Shown here: piece by piece, positions 9,897 to 16,827 of the stretch
Layout: every line of letters starts with the position of its first letter
Numbering within the stretch: the first letter of the stretch is position 1
NCBI RefSeq assembly: GCF_001043915.1
Contig: NZ_LABX01000081.1
Coordinates: forward strand, 41,276-105,275
Direction: 5' to 3'
Source of the DNA: Methylobacterium aquaticum
GTDB lineage: Bacteria; Pseudomonadota; Alphaproteobacteria; Rhizobiales; Beijerinckiaceae
DNA: 64,000 nucleotides
Position numbers and translations under genes: made by a program
Notes under the pieces: model-generated
Seen by the model: the letters and a program-made list of their open reading frames with translations, nothing else
Databases searched by the model: none
What the model was told of the DNA's origin: nothing

Positions 9897-10628
9897 ATGC
9901 TGATCGTCTGTCCTGCCTGCGCAAGCGAATATACGCTCGATCCCGAGCAGATCGGCCCGGCCGGGCGCACGGTGCGCTGCGCCGCCTGCCGCGAGCCCTG
10001 GTTCGTGTCCGCCCCCGCCCCCGAACCGGGCGCTGACCTGCCGCAGACCGGCGAGGCGGTGTTCTCGGCCTCCGGCACCGCCCCGCCCCGCCGGAGTCGC
10101 CCCCGCGCCGAGCCGGCGAAGCGGAGCGGTGCGCCGGGGCGCCGGCGCCTCGCCGCCGCGGCGCTGGCGGTGGCTGGGCTCGGCGCGGTCGGGCTCGCCC
10201 TGATGCCGGCGGGACGGGCGGGCCTGGTGCGCGCCCTGCCCCAGACCGCCCGGCTCTATGCGGCGATCGGCCTGCCGGTGAACCTGCGCGGCCTCGCCTT
10301 CCGGGACGTCGCCGCCTACCAGGTGCCGGATGCCTCCGGCGCCGGCCGCCTCGTGGTCGAGGGCGACCTGGTGAGCGCCGCGAAGGAGGCCGTGCCGGTG
10401 CCCCCCTTGCGCCTCGAACTGCATGACGAGCACGGCCAGGTCGTCTACCGCTGGACGGCCGAGGCGCCGCGGGACCGGCTCGAACCCGAGGAAACCGCCC
10501 GCTTCCGGGCGGAGCTTCCCGGTGCCCCGGCCAAGGGGCGCGCGGTGCTGGTCCGCTTTGCCGCGGTTGACAGCGGGGATTCTGCCGTCAGCCTGAGGGC
10601 GCCGCTGAATCCCCCCACGACCCCGTGA
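9897..10628 (+). CDS. zinc-ribbon (MJ0042-type) membrane protein
   Basis: A 243-residue protein starting with an MJ0042-type zinc ribbon (CPACASEYTLDPEQIG...CAACREPW, two CxxC pairs in the first 40 residues), then a basic/proline linker, a membrane helix (RLAAAALAVAGLGAVGLALM) and a C-terminal extracytoplasmic domain (about 115-240) resembling DUF3426 domains. Such proteins are common next to ftsE in Rhizobiales, but no function is established. The next gene overlaps or abuts it, suggesting co-transcription with hpt. Confidence 0.85.
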   Translation: MLIVCPACASEYTLDPEQIGPAGRTVRCAACREPWFVSAPAPEPGADLPQTGEAVFSASGTAPPRRSRPRAEPAKRSGAPGRRRLAAAALAVAGLGAVGLALMPAGRAGLVRALPQTARLYAAIGLPVNLRGLAFRDVAAYQVPDASGAGRLVVEGDLVSAAKEAVPVPPLRLELHDEHGQVVYRWTAEAPRDRLEPEETARFRAELPGAPAKGRAVLVRFAAVDSGDSAVSLRAPLNPPTTP

Positions 10629-10642
10629 GAAGACCGAGGCCG

Positions 10643-11212
10643 ATGAACCCGCCCCTGCCCCGCGTCCGCGTCCTCTTCGACGAATCCGCCATCGCGCAGC
10701 GCAACGAGGAGATCGCCCGCGCGATCGCCAGCCAGCCCCTGGAGGACCTCCTGGTGGTGGCCGTGCTGAAGGGCAGCTTCATGTTCGCCGCCGACCTGAT
10801 CCGGGCGCTGCACCGGGCCGGCCTCGCGCCGCAGGTCGAGTTCATCCACCTGTCGAGCTACCGCGCCGCGACCGTGTCGTCGGGCCAGGTCGCGATCCTG
10901 CGCGACGTCGAGAGCGAGGTGCGCGGGCGCGACGTGCTCCTGATCGACGACATCCTCGAATCCGGCCGCACCCTCGTCTACGCCAAGGATCTGCTGATGG
11001 CCCGCGGGGCGCGGCGGGTGCTCTCCACGGTCCTGCTCGAAAAGCCCGGCAAGCGCGCGGTGACGATGGACGCCGATTACATCGGCTTCACCTGCCCGGA
11101 CGTGTTCGTGGTCGGTTACGGGATGGACGTGGCCCACGCCTTCCGACAGTTGCCCTATGTCGGCGTGGTGGATTACGGCGACGGGGCGCCGGACCTGTTC
11201 GACGAGCGTTAG
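10643..11212 (+). CDS. hpt: hypoxanthine phosphoribosyltransferase
   Basis: Purine salvage enzyme that converts hypoxanthine or guanine plus PRPP to the nucleotide. The PRPP-binding loop is DVLLIDDILESGRTL, with the upstream VVAVLKGSFMFAADL and downstream DYIGFTCPDVFVVGYGMD typical of HPRT. The ATG at 10643 gives 189 residues and is preceded by a purine-rich stretch; a GTG at 10625 overlapping the previous stop is the alternative. It is probably co-transcribed with the zinc-ribbon gene. Confidence 0.94.
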   Translation: MNPPLPRVRVLFDESAIAQRNEEIARAIASQPLEDLLVVAVLKGSFMFAADLIRALHRAGLAPQVEFIHLSSYRAATVSSGQVAILRDVESEVRGRDVLLIDDILESGRTLVYAKDLLMARGARRVLSTVLLEKPGKRAVTMDADYIGFTCPDVFVVGYGMDVAHAFRQLPYVGVVDYGDGAPDLFDER

Positions 11213-11429
11213 GAATTGCCGGCTTAGGAAGTCCGGCGCCGGGGGCGGCGCGGACGGGCGGCGGTGCCGCGATCCCAGAGCGATGCGCAATTGCAACGCG
11301 GCTGGGTTTCGTTCCGGAGAGCGGCACGAAACCGGGAACTTGACGACTGCGGTGGCTTGACCCGGCTCCGCAGGCCCGATCACATCGGCCGTGTCCGCGC
11401 GGTTTTTCGGCCCAACGAGACGAGAGGAC

Positions 11430-11816
11430 ATGGCGCGCATCCTGCTGGTCGACGACGAGGAACCGATCCGAGGCTTCCTGAAGCGCGGGCTGGAGATGGA
11501 CGGCCACACGGTCGTGACGGCGATCGACGGCAGCGACGGTCTCGACCGCCTGTCCGAGACGCCCTTCGATCTGATGCTGACCGATATCCGCATGCCGCTG
11601 ATGGACGGCATCGCCCTGGCGCTCGCGGCCAAGCGCGACTACCCGGATCTGACGATCCTGCTGATGACGGGCTTCGCCGACCAGCGCGAGCGCGCCCGCG
11701 GCCTCGACGCGATCGTGGCCGATGTGCTGACCAAGCCCTTCACCCTCGCCGACATGCGCGCCACGGTGTCCCGCATCCTGCGCAGCGCCCGGGCGGTGGC
11801 CGCACCCGCTCGCTGA
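11430..11816 (+). CDS. cpdR: CpdR-like single-domain response regulator
   Basis: A 128-residue receiver domain without an output domain. The phospho-acceptor is D52 (LMLTDIRMP), the acidic pair is DDE at 8-10, and the conserved lysine is K102 in LTKPF. In alphaproteobacteria CpdR controls ClpXP-dependent proteolysis in the cell cycle; the short C-terminal tail and the MTGFADQ segment fit CpdR, but other stand-alone receivers cannot be excluded. The ATG at 11430 has GAGAGGA ahead of it. It lies about 220 bases downstream of hpt. Confidence 0.78.
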   Translation: MARILLVDDEEPIRGFLKRGLEMDGHTVVTAIDGSDGLDRLSETPFDLMLTDIRMPLMDGIALALAAKRDYPDLTILLMTGFADQRERARGLDAIVADVLTKPFTLADMRATVSRILRSARAVAAPAR

Positions 11817-11822
11817 CCGCCC

Positions 11823-12722
11823 TCACGGCCCGGGCGCCGGGCCGGCGAACCGGGCGAGCGCGAAATCGATGAAGGACCGGAGCTTCGGGGTGAGCCGCCG
11901 ATCTGGCGCATAGAGCAGGTTCATCGGGCGTGAGACGGGCCGATAGGCCGGCAGCACCGGCACGAGATGGCCCGAAACGACGGCGTCCTGCACCAGGGCG
12001 ATCGGTTGCAGCAGCAGGCCGAGGCCGGCCAGCGCTGCGGTGAGCAGAGCCTGGCCGTTATTGACCAGAAGCCGGTACGACACGTCGACCGCCTCGGGCC
12101 CGTCCGGCCCGATGAAGCGCCATTGGTCCCCCGTCGCCATATGGGCAAAGCCCAGGCATTCGTGCTGCCGCAGGTCGGCCGGCACGAGCGGCGCGCCTCT
12201 CGCCGCCAGGTAGGACGGGGAAGCGCAGAGGGCGAAATCCATCGGGCGCAAGGGCCGGGCGATCAGGCCGCTCTCGGCCGGCGGGCCGACGCGGAAGACC
12301 ACCTCGTAGCCCTCCTCGATCAGGTCGACCTTCCGGTCCGAGAGGGTCAGCTCGACATCGACCTGGCTGTAGGCCGCGAGGTAGGCCGGCAGCACGCGGG
12401 CGAGGTCGTAGGCGCCGAAGGTGACCGGGGCGTTCACGCGGATCCGGCCCCGCGGCACCGCCTGGCTGCTCGCCGCGACCGCCTCCACCGCCTCGACCTC
12501 CGCCAGGATGATGCGCACCCGCTCGTAGAGCGTGCGCCCGGCCTCGGTCAGGCTCTGCCGGCGCGTCGTGCGGTGGATCAGCCGCACGCCGAGATGATCC
12601 TCCAGCAGGCGCACCTGCTTGCCGACCGCCTGCGGCGAGAGCCCGAGCAGCGCGCCGGCGGCCGAGAAGGATCCGGTCTCGACGGCCTTCGCGAAGGCTT
12701 CCATGCCGGACAGACGGTCCAT
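11823..12722 (-). CDS. LysR-family transcriptional regulator
   Basis: A 299-residue LysR regulator: winged HTH at about 1-62 (GSFSAAGALLGLSPQAVGKQ, RLIHRTTRR) and a substrate-binding effector domain (about 90-295). I chose the ATG at 12722 (MDRLSGMEAF), the standard LysR start, although the frame is open further upstream. It is divergent from the quinone oxidoreductase gene with 109 bases between them, so it probably regulates that gene and itself. The effector is unknown. Confidence 0.93.
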   Translation of the reverse strand: MDRLSGMEAFAKAVETGSFSAAGALLGLSPQAVGKQVRLLEDHLGVRLIHRTTRRQSLTEAGRTLYERVRIILAEVEAVEAVAASSQAVPRGRIRVNAPVTFGAYDLARVLPAYLAAYSQVDVELTLSDRKVDLIEEGYEVVFRVGPPAESGLIARPLRPMDFALCASPSYLAARGAPLVPADLRQHECLGFAHMATGDQWRFIGPDGPEAVDVSYRLLVNNGQALLTAALAGLGLLLQPIALVQDAVVSGHLVPVLPAYRPVSRPMNLLYAPDRRLTPKLRSFIDFALARFAGPAPGP

Positions 12723-12740
12723 CGATTGCAAGCCCAACGT

Positions 12741-12753
12741 TTCGAATGTCGAA
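12741..12753. promoter_or_regulatory. candidate LysR operator
   Basis: An inverted repeat TTCGA-N3-TCGAA lies in the 109-base divergent region between the LysR gene and the oxidoreductase gene, close to the lysR start codon. Its position and symmetry fit a regulator site. No binding data are available and the spacing is shorter than the usual T-N11-A box. Confidence 0.35.
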
Positions 12754-12831
12754 TGCGGGCCTGGATTTATCACGCCGCCGGCCGGGTCCATACCGGTTGC
12801 ACGAGCGGGGCAGACCAGAGGAGAGGCCATC

Positions 12832-13812
12832 ATGGCGACGACGCGCAGCGTGGTGATCACCGAGTTCGGCCCGCCGCAGGTCATGACCTTGGCAAGCAGG
12901 GACCTGCCGGCCCCCGGTGCGGGCGAGGTGTGCCTGCGTCAGACCGCGATCGGCTTCAACTTCATCGACATCTACCAGCGCCGGGGCATCTACCCGCTCG
13001 CGCGGCCGACCGGGCTCGGTTTCGAGGCGGCGGGCGTGGTCGAGGCGGTCGGGCCGGAGGTCGCGGACGTCGAACCCGGCGACCGCGTGGCCTACATGAA
13101 TGCCGGTGTCGGCGCCTATGCGGACCGGCGCAACGTGCCGGCGGAGAAGCTCGTGCGGATCCCCGCGGGCATCAGCGACGAGGCCGCCGCCTCCCTGCTG
13201 TTCAAGGGCATGACGGCGCAATACCTCCTGCGCAAGACCCATGCGGTGCAGCCGGGCGACCTGCTGCTGGTCCATTCCGCCGCTGGCGGCGTCGGCCAGA
13301 TCCTGACCCGCTGGGCCACGGCGCTCGGCGCCACCGTCATCGGCACCACCAGCTCGCCGGGAAAGCGCGAGGCGGCGCGGGCCGCCGGCTGCGCGGCCGT
13401 GATCGACCTGACCGATCCCGACTGGCCGAAAGCCTTCCTCGAGGCCACCGGCGGCGCCAAGGCGCGGGTCGTCTACGACGCGGTCGGCAAGGACACGCTG
13501 GTGAAGTCCCTTGATTGCGCCGCCCCCTTCGGGCTGGTTGTCTCTTACGGCGCCGCCTCAGGCCCGGCGCCGGCGATCGACCCGGAATGGCTGAACAAGA
13601 AGGGCTGCCTGTTCCTCACCCGCCCCTCGGTCTTCCCGCACAATGCCGACCCGGCCACCTTCCGGGCCAACGCCGCCGACCTGTTCGACGCGATCCGTCG
13701 CGGCCACGTCGCGGTCGAGATCGGGGCGCGCTTCCCCCTGGAGAAGGTGGCCGACGCGCACGAGGCGGCGGAGGCGCGGGCGGTGACGGGGGCGATCGTG
13801 CTGCTGCCGTGA
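12832..13812 (+). CDS. NADPH:quinone oxidoreductase-like MDR protein
   Basis: A 326-residue medium-chain dehydrogenase/reductase of the QOR type, which reduces quinones or other enones with NADPH and lacks catalytic zinc. It shows FNFIDIYQRRGIYPL near the N-terminus, the Rossmann signature LVHSAAGGVGQI (AAGGVG) and the C-terminal PLEKVADAHEAAEARAVTGAIVL. The ATG at 12832 has AGGAGAGG upstream. It is divergent from the LysR regulator. Confidence 0.92.
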   Translation: MATTRSVVITEFGPPQVMTLASRDLPAPGAGEVCLRQTAIGFNFIDIYQRRGIYPLARPTGLGFEAAGVVEAVGPEVADVEPGDRVAYMNAGVGAYADRRNVPAEKLVRIPAGISDEAAASLLFKGMTAQYLLRKTHAVQPGDLLLVHSAAGGVGQILTRWATALGATVIGTTSSPGKREAARAAGCAAVIDLTDPDWPKAFLEATGGAKARVVYDAVGKDTLVKSLDCAAPFGLVVSYGAASGPAPAIDPEWLNKKGCLFLTRPSVFPHNADPATFRANAADLFDAIRRGHVAVEIGARFPLEKVADAHEAAEARAVTGAIVLLP

Positions 13813-13822
13813 TGGCCCCTCT

Positions 13823-14012
13823 TGCCAACGGTCGAAAGAAAACGACCTTTGGTGCCGTTCTCGAAGTTTCGCCAAGTCTCGAATTGTCCCGAAGCCCGAA
13901 ATCCCGGACATCTGGGCTTGGCATCGACAAGTCGAGAGGGAGTCAACGGCCGCGTCGATCTCGGGCCTGCCCGAGATCGAATCGATGCGTCAGCATCTTC
14001 GGCCGTTGGTAT
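13823..14012. repeat. interspersed repeat, copy 1 of 3
   Basis: About 190 bp sharing blocks with copies at 27424-27595 and 49308-49433. It opens with TGCCAACGGTCG, continues with AAAACGACCTTTGG and CGCCAAG, has ACATCTGGGCTTGGCAT in common with copy 2, and ends GATGCGTCAGCATCTTCGGCCGTTGGTAT. The ends are imperfect inverted repeats (CCAACGG/CCGTTGG) and GATGC-GTCA-GCATC is a small hairpin. The right end abuts the tspO stop codon. Confidence 0.85.
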
Positions 14013-14542
14013 CAGTTCATCCACCAGATCGCCGCGTTGAGCGCCGTCGCGTAGGCGACCCAGGCGGCATAGGGCACCAGGACGAGGGCGGCGAGCCGGT
14101 CGAGGGGCAGGAACAGCCGGATCGTCCACAGGATCATCACCAGCATGGCGGCCACCACGACGAGGCCGCCACCGAGGTCGTGGCGGGCGAAGAAGACCGG
14201 CGTCCAGGCGCCGTTGAGCGCGAGCTGGACGAAGAACGCCCACAGGGCGAGCGTCCGGGTGCGCCGCAGGCCGAGCGTCGCCGGCCTCGTGCCCAGCACC
14301 CGCCAGCCGGAGAAGGCGATCAGCGTATAGAGGATCGTCCAGGCGACCGGGAACAGCCAGTTCGGCGGCGTGAAGCCCGGTTTCGCGAGGCCCGCATACC
14401 AGGTCGGGATGTTGGGGGTGGTCGCCAGGCTGCCCAGGACCGCGACCGCGACGACGGGCACGATCGCCGCGACGAGGCGCGGCAGGGGGGACAGGACGGG
14501 CCGGGCGGGATCCGGGTGGGACAGCGTTGCGGTGGGCGGCAT
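14012..14542 (-). CDS. tspO: TspO/MBR family protein
   Basis: A five-helix membrane protein of the TspO/MBR family, which binds porphyrins and is tied to tetrapyrrole and stress regulation in alphaproteobacteria. It has WYAGLAKPGFTPPNWLFPVAWTILY, the typical LNGAWTPVFF-like block LALNGAWTPVFFA and the ending AALNAAIWWMN-type C-terminus. I chose the ATG at 14542 (176 residues, normal length) over an earlier one. Its stop codon touches the right end of repeat copy 1. Confidence 0.93.
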   Translation of the reverse strand: MPPTATLSHPDPARPVLSPLPRLVAAIVPVVAVAVLGSLATTPNIPTWYAGLAKPGFTPPNWLFPVAWTILYTLIAFSGWRVLGTRPATLGLRRTRTLALWAFFVQLALNGAWTPVFFARHDLGGGLVVVAAMLVMILWTIRLFLPLDRLAALVLVPYAAWVAYATALNAAIWWMN

Positions 14543-14643
14543 CTCGGGCTCGGGTGCTATACCGGGATGGAGGTTGCGCGCCGGCACCGCTTCTGCAAGG
14601 GCGGAAGGGAGCAAAACGTCCCTGTCAGCCCCGGAGTCCCGGC

Positions 14644-15795
14644 ATGAGCCACGCCCCGCGCCATTGGTCGAAGAAGAGCCTCGCCGCGCAGGCGCTGGGC
14701 CACGTCGACCCGGTCACCAAGGCGGTGGTGCCGCCGATCCACGTCGCCACCACCTATCTCCGCGACCCCGACAACCAGTATTCCTCCGGCTACGTCTATG
14801 GCCGGCCCGACAACGCCACCGTGCGCGAGGCGGAAGGCGTGATCGCGATGCTGGAGGAGGCAGAGGCCGGCGCGCTGCTGTTCTCCTCCGGCATGGCCGC
14901 CGCCACGGCGGTGTTCGGTGCCCTCGATCCGGGCGACCACATCGTGGCGCCGACCATCATGTACTGGGCCCTGCGCCGCTGGCTGTCCGAGGAGGCGACC
15001 CGCTGGGGCCTCAGGGTCGATTTCGTCGCCACCGACGACCTCGACGCCCTCAAGGCGGCGGTGCGACCGGGCGAGACCAAGCTCGTCTGGCTCGAGACCC
15101 CGTCGAACCCGCTCTGGACCATCACCGACATCGCGGCCGCGGCCGAGATCGCCCACGCGGCGGGCGCCCGGCTCGCGGTCGATTCCACCGCCAGCTCGCC
15201 GGTGGTGACCCGGCCCCTGACCTTGGGCGCCGACGTGGTGATGCACGCCGCCACCAAGGTGCTCAACGGGCATTCCGACGTGATCGCAGGCGCCCTTGCC
15301 GGGGCCAAGGCGGACGCCTTCTGGGCCCGGATCCAGCGCATCCGCTCGGGCAACGGCGCGATCCTGGGGCCGTTCGAAGCCTACCTGCTGATGCGCGGGA
15401 TGCGAACGCTCCACCTCCGCATCGCCGCCCAGATGGCGAATGCCGGTGCGCTGGCGCAGCGGCTCGACGCCCATCCGGCGGTGGCCCAGGTGCTGTATCC
15501 GGGCTTGGCCCGGCATCCCGGCCACGCGGTGGCGGCGCGCCAGATGAACGGCTTCGGCACCATGCTGTCGATCCGGGTCGCGGCGGGCGAGGCGGCGGCG
15601 ATCGCGACGGCGGCCCGGGTGGGCCTGTGGAAGCGCGCCACCTCGCTCGGCGGCGTCGAGAGCCTGATCGAGCACCGCGCCTCGATCGAAGGCCCGAGCA
15701 CCCCCTGCCCGCCGGACCTGCTGCGCCTGTCGGTCGGCATCGAGGATGCCGACGACCTGTTCGCCGATCTCGATCAGGCCCTGCGGCACGGTTGA
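14644..15795 (+). CDS. Cys/Met metabolism PLP-dependent trans-sulfuration enzyme
   Basis: A 383-residue enzyme of the cystathionine gamma-synthase / beta-lyase / methionine gamma-lyase family. The PLP lysine is K205 (HAATKVLNGHSDV), with the substrate/PLP loop TYLRDPDNQYSSGYVYGRPDN and the C-terminal LGGVESLIEHRAS. The family is clear, but the exact reaction (MetB, MetC or MetZ-like) cannot be fixed from motifs. The ATG at 14644 is preferred because the family N-terminus starts there. It is divergent from tspO. Confidence 0.92.
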   Translation: MSHAPRHWSKKSLAAQALGHVDPVTKAVVPPIHVATTYLRDPDNQYSSGYVYGRPDNATVREAEGVIAMLEEAEAGALLFSSGMAAATAVFGALDPGDHIVAPTIMYWALRRWLSEEATRWGLRVDFVATDDLDALKAAVRPGETKLVWLETPSNPLWTITDIAAAAEIAHAAGARLAVDSTASSPVVTRPLTLGADVVMHAATKVLNGHSDVIAGALAGAKADAFWARIQRIRSGNGAILGPFEAYLLMRGMRTLHLRIAAQMANAGALAQRLDAHPAVAQVLYPGLARHPGHAVAARQMNGFGTMLSIRVAAGEAAAIATAARVGLWKRATSLGGVESLIEHRASIEGPSTPCPPDLLRLSVGIEDADDLFADLDQALRHG

Positions 15796-15879
15796 GGGAT
15801 CCGGCCGAGGGAGCTTCCGGCGCGGTCTGCGCGTTGAACCGGCGACGCTTCTTCGTCTCCGGTTCATGGGAGCCCCGCC

Positions 15880-16344
15880 ATGCCTGCCGCCCTGCCCCTC
15901 GCGCTCCTCGGCGCGCAGCTCGTCCTCGTCGCGGCGGATGGCCCGCCGCGGCTCGACATCTCGGCCACCTGCCACTCCCCCGGCCGCGCCTCGGTCAGCC
16001 AGGAGGCGGGCGCCGATGGCTGCCTGCGCTCCGAGCGCTCGGCCGGCGACGAGCTGCGCAAGCGCTGGGGCGAGTTCTCCGGTCCGGCCAAGACCCAGTG
16101 CTCGCAGCAATCCCGCGCCGGCGGCTTCCCGAGCTACGTCGAGATGCTGACCTGCCTCGAACTCGCCAGCGGATCCGTGCCGGTGACGAGCCCCACCAAC
16201 CGCGCCACCGCCGGCCAGGGCAGCCCCGCCACCACCGGCAGCGTCCGCGGCCGGCCGGCGGAGCGCGCCGACAGCATGACCGCCGAGCCCTCGGCGAGCC
16301 AGCGCACCGACCCGCTCACGGTGCTGGGCAAGCCTGCGAGGTGA
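15880..16344 (+). CDS. small secreted hypothetical protein
   Basis: A 154-residue protein of unknown function. A hydrophobic N-terminus (PAALPLALLGAQLVLVAA) suggests a signal peptide. The mature part has four cysteines (ATCHSP, DGCLRS, TQCSQQ, LTCLEL), likely two disulfides, then a Ser/Thr/Pro-rich tail from about residue 105. It lies about 85 bases after the trans-sulfuration gene and just before an AT-rich island. Confidence 0.7.
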   Translation: MPAALPLALLGAQLVLVAADGPPRLDISATCHSPGRASVSQEAGADGCLRSERSAGDELRKRWGEFSGPAKTQCSQQSRAGGFPSYVEMLTCLELASGSVPVTSPTNRATAGQGSPATTGSVRGRPAERADSMTAEPSASQRTDPLTVLGKPAR

Positions 16345-16499
16345 ATGGTCATTTTTTGAAGTGCTATGTATCGTCTGATGGGCTCGGCCGAAGTAGAAAT
16401 TTGATTATTCTGCTCTATCCAGCCCGTCAACGATGGAGATACCTGTATTCACGAATTTTTGTTTTTACAGTGTAGCGAATTATGCTCTAGCCACGGCAC
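16345..16499. other. AT-rich non-coding stretch
   Basis: Sharply AT-richer than the surroundings (for example ATTTTTTGAAG and ATTTTTGTTTTTACAG) and without a supportable gene. Together with the next 200 bases it forms an island of foreign-looking composition between the secreted-protein gene and opgH. Confidence 0.6.
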
Positions 16500-16528
16500 A
16501 AAAAAGGGCGCCCTTGCGAGCGCCCCTT
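16500..16528 (-). terminator. intrinsic terminator of the small-peptide transcript
   Basis: On the minus strand GGGCGC pairs with GCGCCC around an 8-nt loop, the stem is extended by G-T, A-T and A-T pairs, and it is followed by six T residues. This is a canonical rho-independent terminator, oriented so that it ends transcription coming from about 16700. Confidence 0.8.
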
Positions 16529-16598
16529 GAAACCATCAAAACAAATGTCGTAAGACAAAACAAAATTCGATCGCGTTACGATCAACAGCGCCCTTAAA

Positions 16599-16661
16599 TT
16601 AGAACACCTTTTCGATAATCGCCGCGATAAGATAGATCAACGCAGTAATCAATCGATTCAC
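16599..16661 (-). CDS. candidate 20-residue hydrophobic membrane peptide
   Basis: A GTG-started ORF encodes MNRLITALIYLIAAIIEKVF, a single hydrophobic helix with charged ends. A strong Shine-Dalgarno (GGAAAGGAGG at 16671-16680) lies 9 nt upstream. An ATG at 16666 sits closer to that site but reads only ATG-TTG-TGA, overlapping the GTG, so it may act as a minimal leader ORF. A small hairpin (CTGTG-ATTC-CACAG on the plus strand, 16680-16693) lies next to the ribosome site and a good terminator follows 70 nt after the stop. Length and hydrophobicity resemble small membrane peptides such as type I toxins. It could instead be an sRNA. Confidence 0.5.
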   Translation of the reverse strand: MNRLITALIYLIAAIIEKVF

Positions 16662-16722
16662 AACATAATGCCTCCTTTCCTGTGATTCCACAGCGCAGGC
16701 CGCCATCGACGGCCGGTCCGCG

Positions 16723-16730
16723 ATGGTTAA
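16723..16730 (-). promoter_or_regulatory. CtrA-type half site TTAACCAT
   Basis: The minus strand reads TTAACCAT, the short form of the alphaproteobacterial CtrA consensus, with another TTAA six bases upstream of it. It lies about 45 bases ahead of the Shine-Dalgarno of the candidate small peptide gene. Functional assignment is inference. Confidence 0.35.
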
Positions 16731-16827
16731 CGAGTCTTAACGCGAGCTATGCAGGGATGCAACCACTTTTCTGGTCCATAAGGTGACAGTCTCCGGGCTG
16801 CCGCATTGGAACGTCACTACGCGCACC

